A stretch of DNA of 28,127 nt, taken from a virus. Positions 1 to 5,543 of the stretch are shown here, piece by piece. The stretch is taken from positions 1-28,127 of IMG/VR virus record IMGVR_UViG_3300025133_000485. One strand, given 5' to 3'. The translations under genes and the position numbers were made by a program. The notes below the pieces were generated by a model that made no database searches, was not told where the DNA came from, and saw only the letters and a program-made list of their open reading frames with translations. Numbering within the stretch: the first letter of the stretch is position 1; every line of letters starts with the position of its first letter.

Positions 1-3
1 GCG

Positions 4-34
4 GGCGCCCTGGCATGAGCCGGGGCGCCTTTTT
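4..34 (+). terminator. Rho-independent terminator, cassette 1
   Basis: An 11-bp stem (4-14 with 19-29, one G-U pair) with an ATGA loop is followed directly by five T. It must end transcription of a gene that lies before the window. It is the first of three equivalent hairpins that sit at the start of each repeat cassette. Confidence 0.85.
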
Positions 35-109
35 GCTTTTCCAAAAGAAAGCCCAAAGAGGGGTAGACAGCGGTAGACACTTTGCTATTCTGGAAGCATG
101 AACAACACC
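26..109 (+). repeat. Cassette repeat copy 1 (terminator end, promoter, start codons)
   Basis: This 84-nt stretch is nearly identical to 622-706 and 980-1063. It runs from the 3' arm and T-run of the terminator through an A-rich segment with CTTTT/AAAAG arms, two GGTAGACA-type boxes 10 bp apart, a -10 box and the first four codons (Met-Asn-Asn-Thr) of the next gene. The flanking genes are unrelated, so only the regulatory segment is repeated. Confidence 0.95.
64..91 (+). promoter_or_regulatory. Promoter of cassette 1, leaderless type
   Basis: The -35-like TAGACA (64-69), 16-bp spacer and -10 TATTCT (86-91) lie 6 nt before the ATG at 98, so the expected transcription start falls on or next to the start codon. 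A second TAGACA at 74-79 makes a direct repeat exactly 10 bp away, one helical turn, which could be a regulator site. The GGAAG at 92-96 is too close to the ATG to act as a Shine-Dalgarno. Confidence 0.7.
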
Positions 110-331
110 ACGACCCCCTCCCTCACCGCCGCCGACTTCGCCGCGCACGCCGCGATCTTCACCCCGCTCCCCGGCGTCGCCACCGTCATCGCGCTCGCAA
201 CGGTCGCCTCGGTCCTTTCCGCCTACGCCGGCCTCTTCACCAACTACCGCACCCCGGCGCAGCGTGCGGACGACCTCGACTACTCCCGCCGCCACTTCGG
301 CACCGTCTACTACCACAACCCCAACAACTAG
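98..331 (+). CDS. Small membrane protein, unknown function (77 aa)
   Basis: I do not recognise this protein. Residues about 27-47 form a hydrophobic Ala/Val/Leu/Ile-rich stretch that could cross the membrane once. A polar, Tyr/Arg-containing tail follows. The start at 98 is chosen because the repeat-borne promoter lies just upstream and because the MNNT N-terminus is shared with the genes at 695 and 1052. It is followed by a Shine-Dalgarno-led gene 12 nt downstream, so the two probably form one short operon between two terminators. The position in a promoter-dense array of tiny genes suggests an early phage accessory gene that acts on the host, but that is inference. Confidence 0.75.
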   Translation: MNNTTTPSLTAADFAAHAAIFTPLPGVATVIALATVASVLSAYAGLFTNYRTPAQRADDLDYSRRHFGTVYYHNPNN

Positions 332-343
332 GAGAAAAGAAAG

Positions 344-580
344 ATGCACCTCACCAACCTCGAGATCAACCAACTCATCGCCGCCCTACGCTACGCGGTC
401 GACGATCTGCAGCAACTCGGCTACCTCGTCTCGAGCCTCGACACGGGCAACGACTACCCGACCCAATACACCACCGACGAGACCGACGACAACTCTGGAG
501 ACGCGCCTACGATGCAGGTCGAAGGATGGACGCGGGCCAAGGAAGCGATCGCGCTCCTCGAGGGGATCCAGGCCGACTAG
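344..580 (+). CDS. Small acidic protein, unknown function (78 aa)
   Basis: This is an unrecognised acidic protein. The N-terminal half is predicted helical (about residues 1-32, with heptad-like Leu/Ile). The middle is rich in Asp, Thr and Tyr, and the C-terminus is a second helix. Unlike its neighbours it has no copy of the cassette promoter. It has a Shine-Dalgarno, GGAGA at 331-335, overlapping the stop codon of the gene before, with 8 nt to the ATG. It is therefore the second gene of the cassette 1 transcript, which ends at the hairpin 600-630. Confidence 0.75.
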   Translation: MHLTNLEINQLIAALRYAVDDLQQLGYLVSSLDTGNDYPTQYTTDETDDNSGDAPTMQVEGWTRAKEAIALLEGIQAD

Positions 581-599
581 ATCCAGGCCGGCCACCACT

Positions 600-630
600 G
601 GCGCCCCGGCTTCGGCCGGGGCGCCTTTTT
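600..630 (+). terminator. Rho-independent terminator, cassette 2
   Basis: A perfect 11-bp G+C-rich stem (600-610 with 615-625) is closed by a C(TTCG)G tetraloop and followed by five T. It ends the cassette 1 transcript and abuts the next promoter. Confidence 0.93.
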
Positions 631-706
631 GCTTTTCCAAAAGAAAGCCCAAAGAAGGGTAGACACCGGTAGACGCTTCGCTAAACTTGAAAGCATGAAC
701 AACACC
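622..706 (+). repeat. Cassette repeat copy 2
   Basis: This is the 85-nt second copy of the unit at 26-109. It has diverged most in the promoter: the second box is TAGACG and the -10 is TAAACT. The start codon and next three codons are unchanged. Confidence 0.95.
660..687 (+). promoter_or_regulatory. Promoter of cassette 2, leaderless type
   Basis: TAGACA (660-665), a 16-bp spacer and TAAACT (682-687) stand 7 nt before the ATG at 695. The second box (TAGACG, 670-675) is again 10 bp from the first. Confidence 0.68.
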
Positions 707-940
707 GAGACCACCCGCTTCGCCACTGGCACCACCTACTTCACCCGCTCGATCGGCGATCACAATTGCATCTTCCGCTTTGAGATCGAGCGCCGCACCG
801 CCTCGTCGGTCTGGATCAACGTCGACGGCAAGACCACGCGCCGCAAGATCTCGGTCTACAACGGCGTCGAGATCTTCCAGCCCTTCGGCTCTTACTCCTT
901 CGCCCCAACCATCTCGGCCGACCGTCCGGTCGCCGTCTAA
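695..940 (+). CDS. Small protein, unknown function (81 aa)
   Basis: I do not recognise this protein. After the shared MNNT start it has alternating polar and hydrophobic residues typical of beta strands, with a basic stretch (KTTRRK) near the middle and several aromatic residues. It could be a small beta-sheet fold. An upstream in-frame ATG at 629 is ignored, because translation from it would run through the conserved terminator T-run and promoter. It is the only gene of its cassette: a promoter lies at 660-687 and a terminator at 957-988. Confidence 0.75.
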   Translation: MNNTETTRFATGTTYFTRSIGDHNCIFRFEIERRTASSVWINVDGKTTRRKISVYNGVEIFQPFGSYSFAPTISADRPVAV

Positions 941-956
941 ATCCCCGCCCGCACCA

Positions 957-988
957 GGCGCCCCGGCTTCGGCCGGCGGCGCCTTTTT
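957..988 (+). terminator. Rho-independent terminator, cassette 3
   Basis: The stem 957-967 pairs with 972-983 with one bulged C. It has a TTCG loop and five T. It is the same design as the hairpin at 600-630, with one inserted base in the 3' arm. Confidence 0.9.
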
Positions 989-1063
989 GCTTTTCCAAAA
1001 GAAAGACCAAAGAAGGGTAGACACGGGTAGACACTTTGCTATTCTGGAAGCATGAACAACACC
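980..1063 (+). repeat. Cassette repeat copy 3
   Basis: This 84-nt copy is closer to copy 1 than to copy 2. The sequence from TAGACA through the -10, the GGAAG and the MNNT codons matches copy 1 almost base for base, while the flanking genes do not. Confidence 0.95.
1018..1045 (+). promoter_or_regulatory. Promoter of cassette 3, leaderless type
   Basis: TAGACA (1018-1023), 16 bp, then TATTCT (1040-1045), 6 nt before the ATG at 1052. The second TAGACA is at 1028-1033. Since no terminator with a T-run follows, this promoter may also drive the clamp gene at 1307. Confidence 0.7.
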
Positions 1064-1252
1064 GAGAACACCACCCCCACCGCCGCGCACCTCGCAGCAA
1101 AATCCACCCTCGCAGCCGCCGGCATCGAGACCCTCCGCCCTCGCAACATGGACAGCCTCGACTTCCACGAACTCAGCGTCAACGATATCACCTCGATCAT
1201 CGAGGAAGCATACGCCGCCGGCCTGGAAGCAGCCCGGAAGGCCAACAAGTAA
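1052..1252 (+). CDS. Small helical protein resembling DUF6900 (66 aa)
   Basis: After the MNNT start the protein has a stretch around IETLRPRNMDSLDFHELSV, then an Ile/Glu/Ala helix ending in AYAAGLEAARKAN. From memory this resembles the DUF6900 family of small phage and plasmid proteins (pattern: ETL, R-N-SDSLDFH, then an ALEAAYEAG-like helix). The function of that family is not known to me. The start is fixed by the repeat-borne promoter. The clamp gene follows after 54 nt that hold a hairpin, so the two may be co-transcribed. Confidence 0.75.
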   Translation: MNNTENTTPTAAHLAAKSTLAAAGIETLRPRNMDSLDFHELSVNDITSIIEEAYAAGLEAARKANK

Positions 1253-1261
1253 ACAACATCC

Positions 1262-1283
1262 GGCCCGCCCTCACCGGCGGGCC
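1262..1283 (+). other. Hairpin before the sliding clamp gene
   Basis: A perfect 8-bp stem (GGCCCGCC 1262-1269 with GGCGGGCC 1276-1283) has a 6-nt loop. An A-rich stretch follows, not a T-run, so it is not a standard terminator. It may be an mRNA structure or attenuation point between 1052-1252 and the clamp gene, whose ATG has no clear Shine-Dalgarno. Confidence 0.5.
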
Positions 1284-1306
1284 AAAACAACCAACCAGAA
1301 CCAAGC

Positions 1307-1894
1307 ATGAAGATCCCAAAGAAATACAAACTCGACCAGGCCGTCTCCCGCTACGAGGACGCCCGCTTCGCCACCGAGCACATCCACATCGATACCGACA
1401 ATAAATGCGCGGTCGCCACCGACGGCCGCATCCTGGCGGTGGTGCCCTGCGAGCCCTCGCCAACCGAGGAGATCATCGGCGACCCGGCGCTCGTCCCGGT
1501 CGACGCCTTCAAGGCCGCACGCAGGGCCGCCGGCGGCGGGCAGAAAAACCCGGACCTGGTGCTCATGGTCGACGACCGGGTGACCGTCCAGGACGGTGCC
1601 GGCAAGCGGACCTTCGACCAGGGCAAAGGCGAGTTCCCCAACTACAAGAACGTGATACCTGCAGCCGGCGCCGGCAAAATCGAGCTCGTCATCAACGCCA
1701 ACCTGCTGCAGAAGCTCGCTAACGCCCTCGGGTCCAGCGGCGGCGTCAAACTCGAGATCCAACACGTGGTCGACGACAAGGGCGTCCACAAGCACATCGA
1801 GCGGAATAAGGGCATCCGGGTCACCCCGATCACTCAAGGCACCGAGGGCGAGAACGACGCCTACGGCGTGATCATGCCCATCACCCAGACATGA
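1307..1894 (+). CDS. Two-domain beta sliding clamp-like protein (195 aa)
   Basis: This is probably a DNA polymerase processivity clamp. Three signatures match the second and third domains of bacterial DnaN. ATDGRILA at residues 37-44 corresponds to the VATDGHRLA of domain II. GEFPNYKNVIP at 108-118 corresponds to the RFPDYRRVLP region at the end of domain II. The C-terminal GVIMPI corresponds to the terminal YVVMPMRL. DnaN is about 366 aa with three domains; this protein is 195 aa and has no room for domain I. With two domains per subunit a closed ring would need three copies, as in PCNA; that is inference. It is overlapped by the next gene (ATGA) and presumably works with the family A polymerase at 25761-27818. 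No Shine-Dalgarno is obvious before the ATG. Confidence 0.75.
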   Translation: MKIPKKYKLDQAVSRYEDARFATEHIHIDTDNKCAVATDGRILAVVPCEPSPTEEIIGDPALVPVDAFKAARRAAGGGQKNPDLVLMVDDRVTVQDGAGKRTFDQGKGEFPNYKNVIPAAGAGKIELVINANLLQKLANALGSSGGVKLEIQHVVDDKGVHKHIERNKGIRVTPITQGTEGENDAYGVIMPITQT

Positions 1895-2115
1895 GCAGCG
1901 CCTTCGCCGTCTTCAAGCTCGCCGCAAAGTCGCACCCGTGCGACGACTGCGGCGAGCAGATCGTCAAGGGCGACCGCTACATCAAGGCGAGCCGCAAGCA
2001 CGCAGGCGACTTCGAGCGCCTCAAGTTCTGCCTCTTCTGCGCCTCTCGCAAGCGCGAGGGGCGGCCGTCCTGGCACGACCTCGCTAGACGGGTCCCCGCT
2101 TCCGGCGGGTCATAG
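1891..2115 (+). CDS. Small four-cysteine zinc-binding protein (74 aa)
   Basis: Two CxxC pairs, C17-C20 (CDDC) and C47-C50 (CLFC), are separated by 26 residues and could bind one zinc ion. The rest is rich in Lys and Arg, as in small nucleic-acid-binding zinc ribbons. The start codon overlaps the clamp stop (ATGA), so the two are translationally coupled and may act together in replication. The sequence does not match a family I can name. The stop at 2113-2115 touches the -35 box of the next promoter. Confidence 0.75.
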   Translation: MSSAFAVFKLAAKSHPCDDCGEQIVKGDRYIKASRKHAGDFERLKFCLFCASRKREGRPSWHDLARRVPASGGS

Positions 2116-2144
2116 TTGCCAGTGAGCCCTCTGCCCGTTACCGT
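2116..2144 (+). promoter_or_regulatory. Promoter of the hydrolase gene, leaderless type
   Basis: TTGCCA (2116-2121), a 17-bp spacer and TACCGT (2139-2144) stand 7 nt before the ATG at 2152. The -10 lies inside a perfect palindrome (2134-2150). There is no Shine-Dalgarno between it and the ATG. Confidence 0.6.
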
Positions 2145-2150
2145 AACGGG
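2134..2150. promoter_or_regulatory. Palindromic operator over the -10 box
   Basis: CCCGTTAC C GTAACGGG is a perfect inverted repeat of 8+1+8 bp that covers the -10 box and the expected transcription start. This position is typical of a repressor site. A shorter relative lies at 3081-3094 in the same place relative to the next gene. Confidence 0.6.
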
Positions 2151-2151
2151 C

Positions 2152-3063
2152 ATGGCAATCCTCACCCTCGGCGCATACGGTGGCGCCACGCCCCCAACCG
2201 GCGTCACCAATAAAGAGTGGACCGTCGACATGGACGGCAACACCGACTCGGCCGGGATTGTCAGCTACCCGACAGGGCTGGCGGCGGCCGGCCACGGGAT
2301 CCTCTTCGTGCGCGGCGGGACCACCGGCGCCGCGGCCTCGCTGGCCGACACCGACATCGACGTCCTCGAGGACCTGGTCGAGTATCAGAGCACCGCCTAC
2401 GGCGACCCCGCCGGCGGCCGCACAATCTTCGCGCCGGCCATCCGCGGATGTGCCGCCGACGTATGGACCGACGGCCCGGCGAGCCCTGGCACCGACGAGT
2501 TCGGTGGCGACGACCTGCAGGACCTCGCGCTCTCGTGGGGCATCATGGACGAGATCGGAGTGGCCGCCGGCACGCCCGCCATCCACACCGGCAAGAAGGG
2601 CGCCCTGGCATTCAGCGCCGGCGCCATGCGGCTCCTCAAGGCGCTCAGGGCGCGGACCTTCCAGCCCCGCGCCGTCTGCCTCCGGTCCCCCCTGACCAAC
2701 ATCGCATACCCCGGGCACGTTACATCCGACGCGGTCAGGGCCATGATACCAGGGTGGACCAGCCCTTCCGGCACCGAGCACCAAGACCTTACCACCTACG
2801 AGAAGGCCCAAAAGGTCGCCAGATCGGCGCTCCACTGGTGCGAGGACCTCCCCTACATCCCGTACCTGATAATCCAGGCCGAGGACGACGCGACCATCCG
2901 CGCCGAGGACACCAGGGCCTTCGTTAAATACATGAAGGACCTCGGCCACGACATCGACCTCGCCAACGTCCCGACCGCCGGCCACTCCTTCGCTAGCGCC
3001 AGTCTGGTCAAGGCGTCCAACAATCTCATCAGGGGCTTCTTCAACCGCACCCTCGAGGTATAG
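2152..3063 (+). CDS. Alpha/beta hydrolase (303 aa)
   Basis: This is a probable serine hydrolase of the dienelactone hydrolase/prolyl oligopeptidase-like alpha/beta group. The likely triad is Ser155 in AFSAG (a nucleophile elbow in which the first Gly of GxSxG is Ala), Asp246 in IIQAEDDATI, and His278 in AGHSF. The spacing and order are those of the fold. The N-terminus has no lid, signal peptide or membrane segment. The start at 2152 is preferred over a TTG at 2116 because of the promoter and palindrome. The substrate is unknown; an esterase acting on host surface polymers or a host-metabolism function are both possible. It lies between the replication genes and the head genes and has its own promoter, like a separately acquired moron gene. 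Confidence 0.8.
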   Translation: MAILTLGAYGGATPPTGVTNKEWTVDMDGNTDSAGIVSYPTGLAAAGHGILFVRGGTTGAAASLADTDIDVLEDLVEYQSTAYGDPAGGRTIFAPAIRGCAADVWTDGPASPGTDEFGGDDLQDLALSWGIMDEIGVAAGTPAIHTGKKGALAFSAGAMRLLKALRARTFQPRAVCLRSPLTNIAYPGHVTSDAVRAMIPGWTSPSGTEHQDLTTYEKAQKVARSALHWCEDLPYIPYLIIQAEDDATIRAEDTRAFVKYMKDLGHDIDLANVPTAGHSFASASLVKASNNLIRGFFNRTLEV

Positions 3064-3090
3064 GCACGCCGGGCGTTTATCCGTTACAGT
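3061..3090 (+). promoter_or_regulatory. Promoter of the 88-aa gene, leaderless type
   Basis: TAGGCA (3061-3066), an 18-bp spacer and TACAGT (3085-3090) stand 6 nt before the ATG at 3097. The -35 overlaps the hydrolase stop codon. It is weaker than the cassette promoters, but has the same geometry relative to the start codon. Confidence 0.5.
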
Positions 3091-3094
3091 ACGG
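3081..3094. promoter_or_regulatory. Second copy of the palindromic operator
   Basis: CCGTTAC A GTACGG is an inverted repeat like the one at 2134-2150, with one base missing in the right arm. It again covers the -10 box. The shared half-site CCGT(T)AC suggests that one regulator controls both genes. Confidence 0.5.
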
Positions 3095-3096
3095 AC

Positions 3097-3363
3097 ATGC
3101 CAACACCCGTCCAGGAAGCCGCCCGCTATGCCGCCGCTACCGTCGAGGAGCCCCTCGTCGAGACCGGCGCGACCTATCTGCCCGTCTCGGCCCTCGGTAT
3201 GCAGGCCCGCAAGAAGGCCCTGCGTGAGCTCCGTTGCATCCCCGCCGGGATCGAAGTGGCCGAGCCGGTCGAGGCCGCCAACGAGGCCGACACCCTGGCG
3301 CACGGCGCCGACCCCGAGCCGGCGCCGGCGCCCGAGCCCGGTGACGACGAGACCACCGAATAG
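3097..3363 (+). CDS. Small protein with acidic Pro/Glu tail (88 aa)
   Basis: I do not recognise this protein. Residues 1-60 are mixed and probably helical. The C-terminus is a low-complexity acidic tail of Pro, Ala, Glu and Asp. Its leaderless promoter and the operator-like palindrome set it apart from the packed structural genes after it, yet it lies only 14 nt before the next gene, so its promoter may also start the structural transcript. The position suggests a small head-associated or regulatory protein. Confidence 0.65.
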   Translation: MPTPVQEAARYAAATVEEPLVETGATYLPVSALGMQARKKALRELRCIPAGIEVAEPVEAANEADTLAHGADPEPAPAPEPGDDETTE

Positions 3364-3377
3364 ATAAGGGTGCCAGG

Positions 3378-3992
3378 ATGGCCGAACAAGTACGCCCGAT
3401 GCAGTACCAGGAGGAAGAACGATTCAAGTTCGACCCCTACGCGCACGCGGTGACGGCCATCACCGAGCCGCACCGGATGACCCACGACGGCTTCATGTAC
3501 AACGCGAGCAGCGGCGGAATAGCCGTCGCAGATGGTGCCACGCTCGACGTGATCTTCGCGCTCGCGGCGGGCGTTTTCGCGCATGTTATTCTGGTCGAAT
3601 TCGGGATCGACGACGGGCCCGGCCTCGTCGAGCTTTACGAGAACGTCGTCACAAGCGACGATGGGACGACCGTACTCACCAAGAACCACAACCGCGTCGG
3701 CACCCCGTCCGACCCGGCCACCGTGGTCACCCATACCCCGACAATCACCGACGTGGGCGACGTCCTGCACCAGCGGTACATCCCCGATCCGGGCGGTTCA
3801 GGCAACCAGAGTCTAGGCAACGTCTTCTCGGGCGAGGACCAAGAGTGGGTCCTCGGCGGCGAGAACAAGTACCTCTGGCGCCTCACCAACAACAGCGGTG
3901 GCGCCATCAACGCTGGGGTCCACTTCAACTTCTACGAGATCGGCTACACCGTGAACCACCGCGAGGAGTTCGACAACCTGTCCGGAAGCTAA
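3378..3992 (+). CDS. Putative virion protein, beta-rich (204 aa)
   Basis: The protein is rich in Gly, Thr, Val and aromatic residues with a strand-turn pattern throughout. It has no signal peptide or membrane segment. The motif MTHDGFMYNASSG near residues 34-46 and the overall layout resemble small unnamed proteins coded near portal or capsid genes in other tailed phages, which I recall only as hypothetical structural proteins. A short purine-rich AGG lies just before the ATG. It is followed by the portal gene after 3 nt, so it belongs to the late operon. It could be a head decoration or head-fibre protein; confidence in any specific role is low. Confidence 0.65.
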   Translation: MAEQVRPMQYQEEERFKFDPYAHAVTAITEPHRMTHDGFMYNASSGGIAVADGATLDVIFALAAGVFAHVILVEFGIDDGPGLVELYENVVTSDDGTTVLTKNHNRVGTPSDPATVVTHTPTITDVGDVLHQRYIPDPGGSGNQSLGNVFSGEDQEWVLGGENKYLWRLTNNSGGAINAGVHFNFYEIGYTVNHREEFDNLSGS

Positions 3993-3995
3993 ACC

Positions 3996-5540
3996 ATGCA
4001 AGAGCTAAGAATCCGAAACCAATCGCAGCAGATCTACACCCGCGCCATATCGAGCGCGTGGCGTAATAACATCCAGCTAAACGACCCGAGCCTCTGGCAA
4101 TTCAGAGACCCCGAGGTCGAGGAGAAAATGCTACGCGATGCCGACATCAGGCACGCGGTCGGATACCGCCGGCACCTCATCGCAGGAAAAGACTGGCACA
4201 TAGTCCCTGCCGACGCGGCGAGCGCACGCGCCCCGATGGCGGTCGAGATCGCCACCGAGCTCGTCAAGGGCATCGAGGGGTTCACGCAGTCGCGTATGAA
4301 CCTCGCCCGGGCCTTCTTCTCGGGCGCCCGCTTCGCCCGCATCCACGGCGAGCCCCGAGTCCTCCGCATCGGTGACGGCAAGCCGCGCACCTGGTGGGTG
4401 CCGACCAGGCTCGAGGACACCGACAAGCGCATGTACCGAATCGTCCCGCAAAACGACGACGGCGAGCTCTCCGCGCACTGGGAGCGGTGGGACGTCGGCG
4501 AGGTGACCTTCGCTCCCGAGTCGAAGATGGACGCGCTCCACACCATCAAGCACGTTTACCAAGACGACGAGGCCACGCTCGGTTACGGCTCCGCGCTCCG
4601 CGAGGCCCTCGGCTGGTGCTGGTACGCCAAGGAACACGTATTCCAGGAGAGCCTCGCGGCCGTCGAGAAGTTCGCGCAAGGCATCCTCGTCGCCAAGATT
4701 GACGGCGCACGCGACGCCAAGACCGACCTCCCGAACAACGAGCTCATCGAGGACTGGACCGGAGTGCTCGAGGACCTTCGCGCCCGCCACGTTCTCGTAT
4801 TCGACAAGAGCGACGAGGTCGAGATCCTGCCAGGCGGCGGCGAAGGGTGGCAGACCTTGGAGACGATGCGAGCCGAGCTCTGCTCTAAAGTCTATACCTT
4901 GATTTTAGGCGCCAACCTGACTACCGCGGCAAGCGATGGCGGGAGCTACGCGCTCGCAGAAGTCCAGGAAAACAGCACCGAAGCGCTCATCCAGTTCGAC
5001 CGCGAGACCCTGCAGGAGACCCTAAGCAAGAGCCTCATCGGCTGCCTCTGGTTCCGCAACCACGCGAACCTCGTCGAGCTCGGCATCGACCAGGAGCGCC
5101 CGCTCTTCAACATCACGCAAGAGAAGCGGCAAGATCCCAAAGAGCGAGCCGAGGTCGCAAGCACACTCTCGGCGATGGGCGTCGACCTGCCGCTCAATGA
5201 GGTCCTGGAGCAGACCGGATTCTCAGCACCCGAGGAAGGTGAGCCAATCATCCCGGGCGGTTCAGGGGTTCAGCCCTTCGGCGGCGGGCTCTCGGACTTC
5301 GGGCTAGCGGGTGGCGAAACCGCGGCGCCGGTCGACGTGCAGGACACCGCGCTCAACGGCGCACAAGTGCAAGCCGCGACCGACATCATAGACCGCGTCG
5401 TGAGGGACGTCATGCCCGCAGACACCGCTATCGATATGCTCATCACCATGTTCAACTTACAGCCCGATAAGGCGAGGCGCATGGTGGAAGGTGCCCGTAC
5501 CTTCGAGCCCGTCGAGACCTCAACGGAGTCGACCGTCTAG
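3996..5540 (+). CDS. Portal protein, DUF935/Mu gp29-like (514 aa)
   Basis: This forms the ring at the unique head vertex through which DNA is packaged and ejected. Length and layout match the DUF935 (Mu gp29) family. Residues about 40-130 contain the RHAVGYRRHLIAGKDWHI segment near the N-terminus. The middle has the WCWYAKEH and FGQGILV-like region. Around residues 300-345 the sequence GGSYALAEVQENS is followed by a long helix (the clip/crown side). The C-terminal 100 residues are acidic and variable. It starts 3 nt after the previous stop (TAAACCATG junction) without a good Shine-Dalgarno and is followed 3 nt later by the gpF-like gene, the order found in Mu. Confidence 0.9.
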   Translation: MQELRIRNQSQQIYTRAISSAWRNNIQLNDPSLWQFRDPEVEEKMLRDADIRHAVGYRRHLIAGKDWHIVPADAASARAPMAVEIATELVKGIEGFTQSRMNLARAFFSGARFARIHGEPRVLRIGDGKPRTWWVPTRLEDTDKRMYRIVPQNDDGELSAHWERWDVGEVTFAPESKMDALHTIKHVYQDDEATLGYGSALREALGWCWYAKEHVFQESLAAVEKFAQGILVAKIDGARDAKTDLPNNELIEDWTGVLEDLRARHVLVFDKSDEVEILPGGGEGWQTLETMRAELCSKVYTLILGANLTTAASDGGSYALAEVQENSTEALIQFDRETLQETLSKSLIGCLWFRNHANLVELGIDQERPLFNITQEKRQDPKERAEVASTLSAMGVDLPLNEVLEQTGFSAPEEGEPIIPGGSGVQPFGGGLSDFGLAGGETAAPVDVQDTALNGAQVQAATDIIDRVVRDVMPADTAIDMLITMFNLQPDKARRMVEGARTFEPVETSTESTV

Positions 5541-5543
5541 ACC

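Noticed and set aside
629-694. Extension of the 81-aa gene to an ATG at 629
   Set aside because: The extension is the conserved terminator-promoter repeat, not coding sequence.
26-1063. CRISPR array reading of the three repeats
   Set aside because: The repeats are long, carry a promoter and terminator, are separated by unequal genes of 240-600 nt, and no cas gene is present.
386-1168. A long open frame on the - strand across the cassette array
   Set aside because: It runs through all the terminators and promoters and is only open because high-G+C DNA has few stops; the protein is compositionally biased (Ala/Gly/Val/Arg) with no motif.
2116-2151. A TTG start upstream of the hydrolase ATG
   Set aside because: It would translate the -35, the palindrome and the -10; the ATG at 2152 fits the leaderless pattern seen at five other genes.
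2110-3303. A 397-residue open frame opposite the hydrolase gene
   Set aside because: It is the antisense shadow of a well-supported hydrolase with a catalytic triad and promoter; no domain is visible in it.
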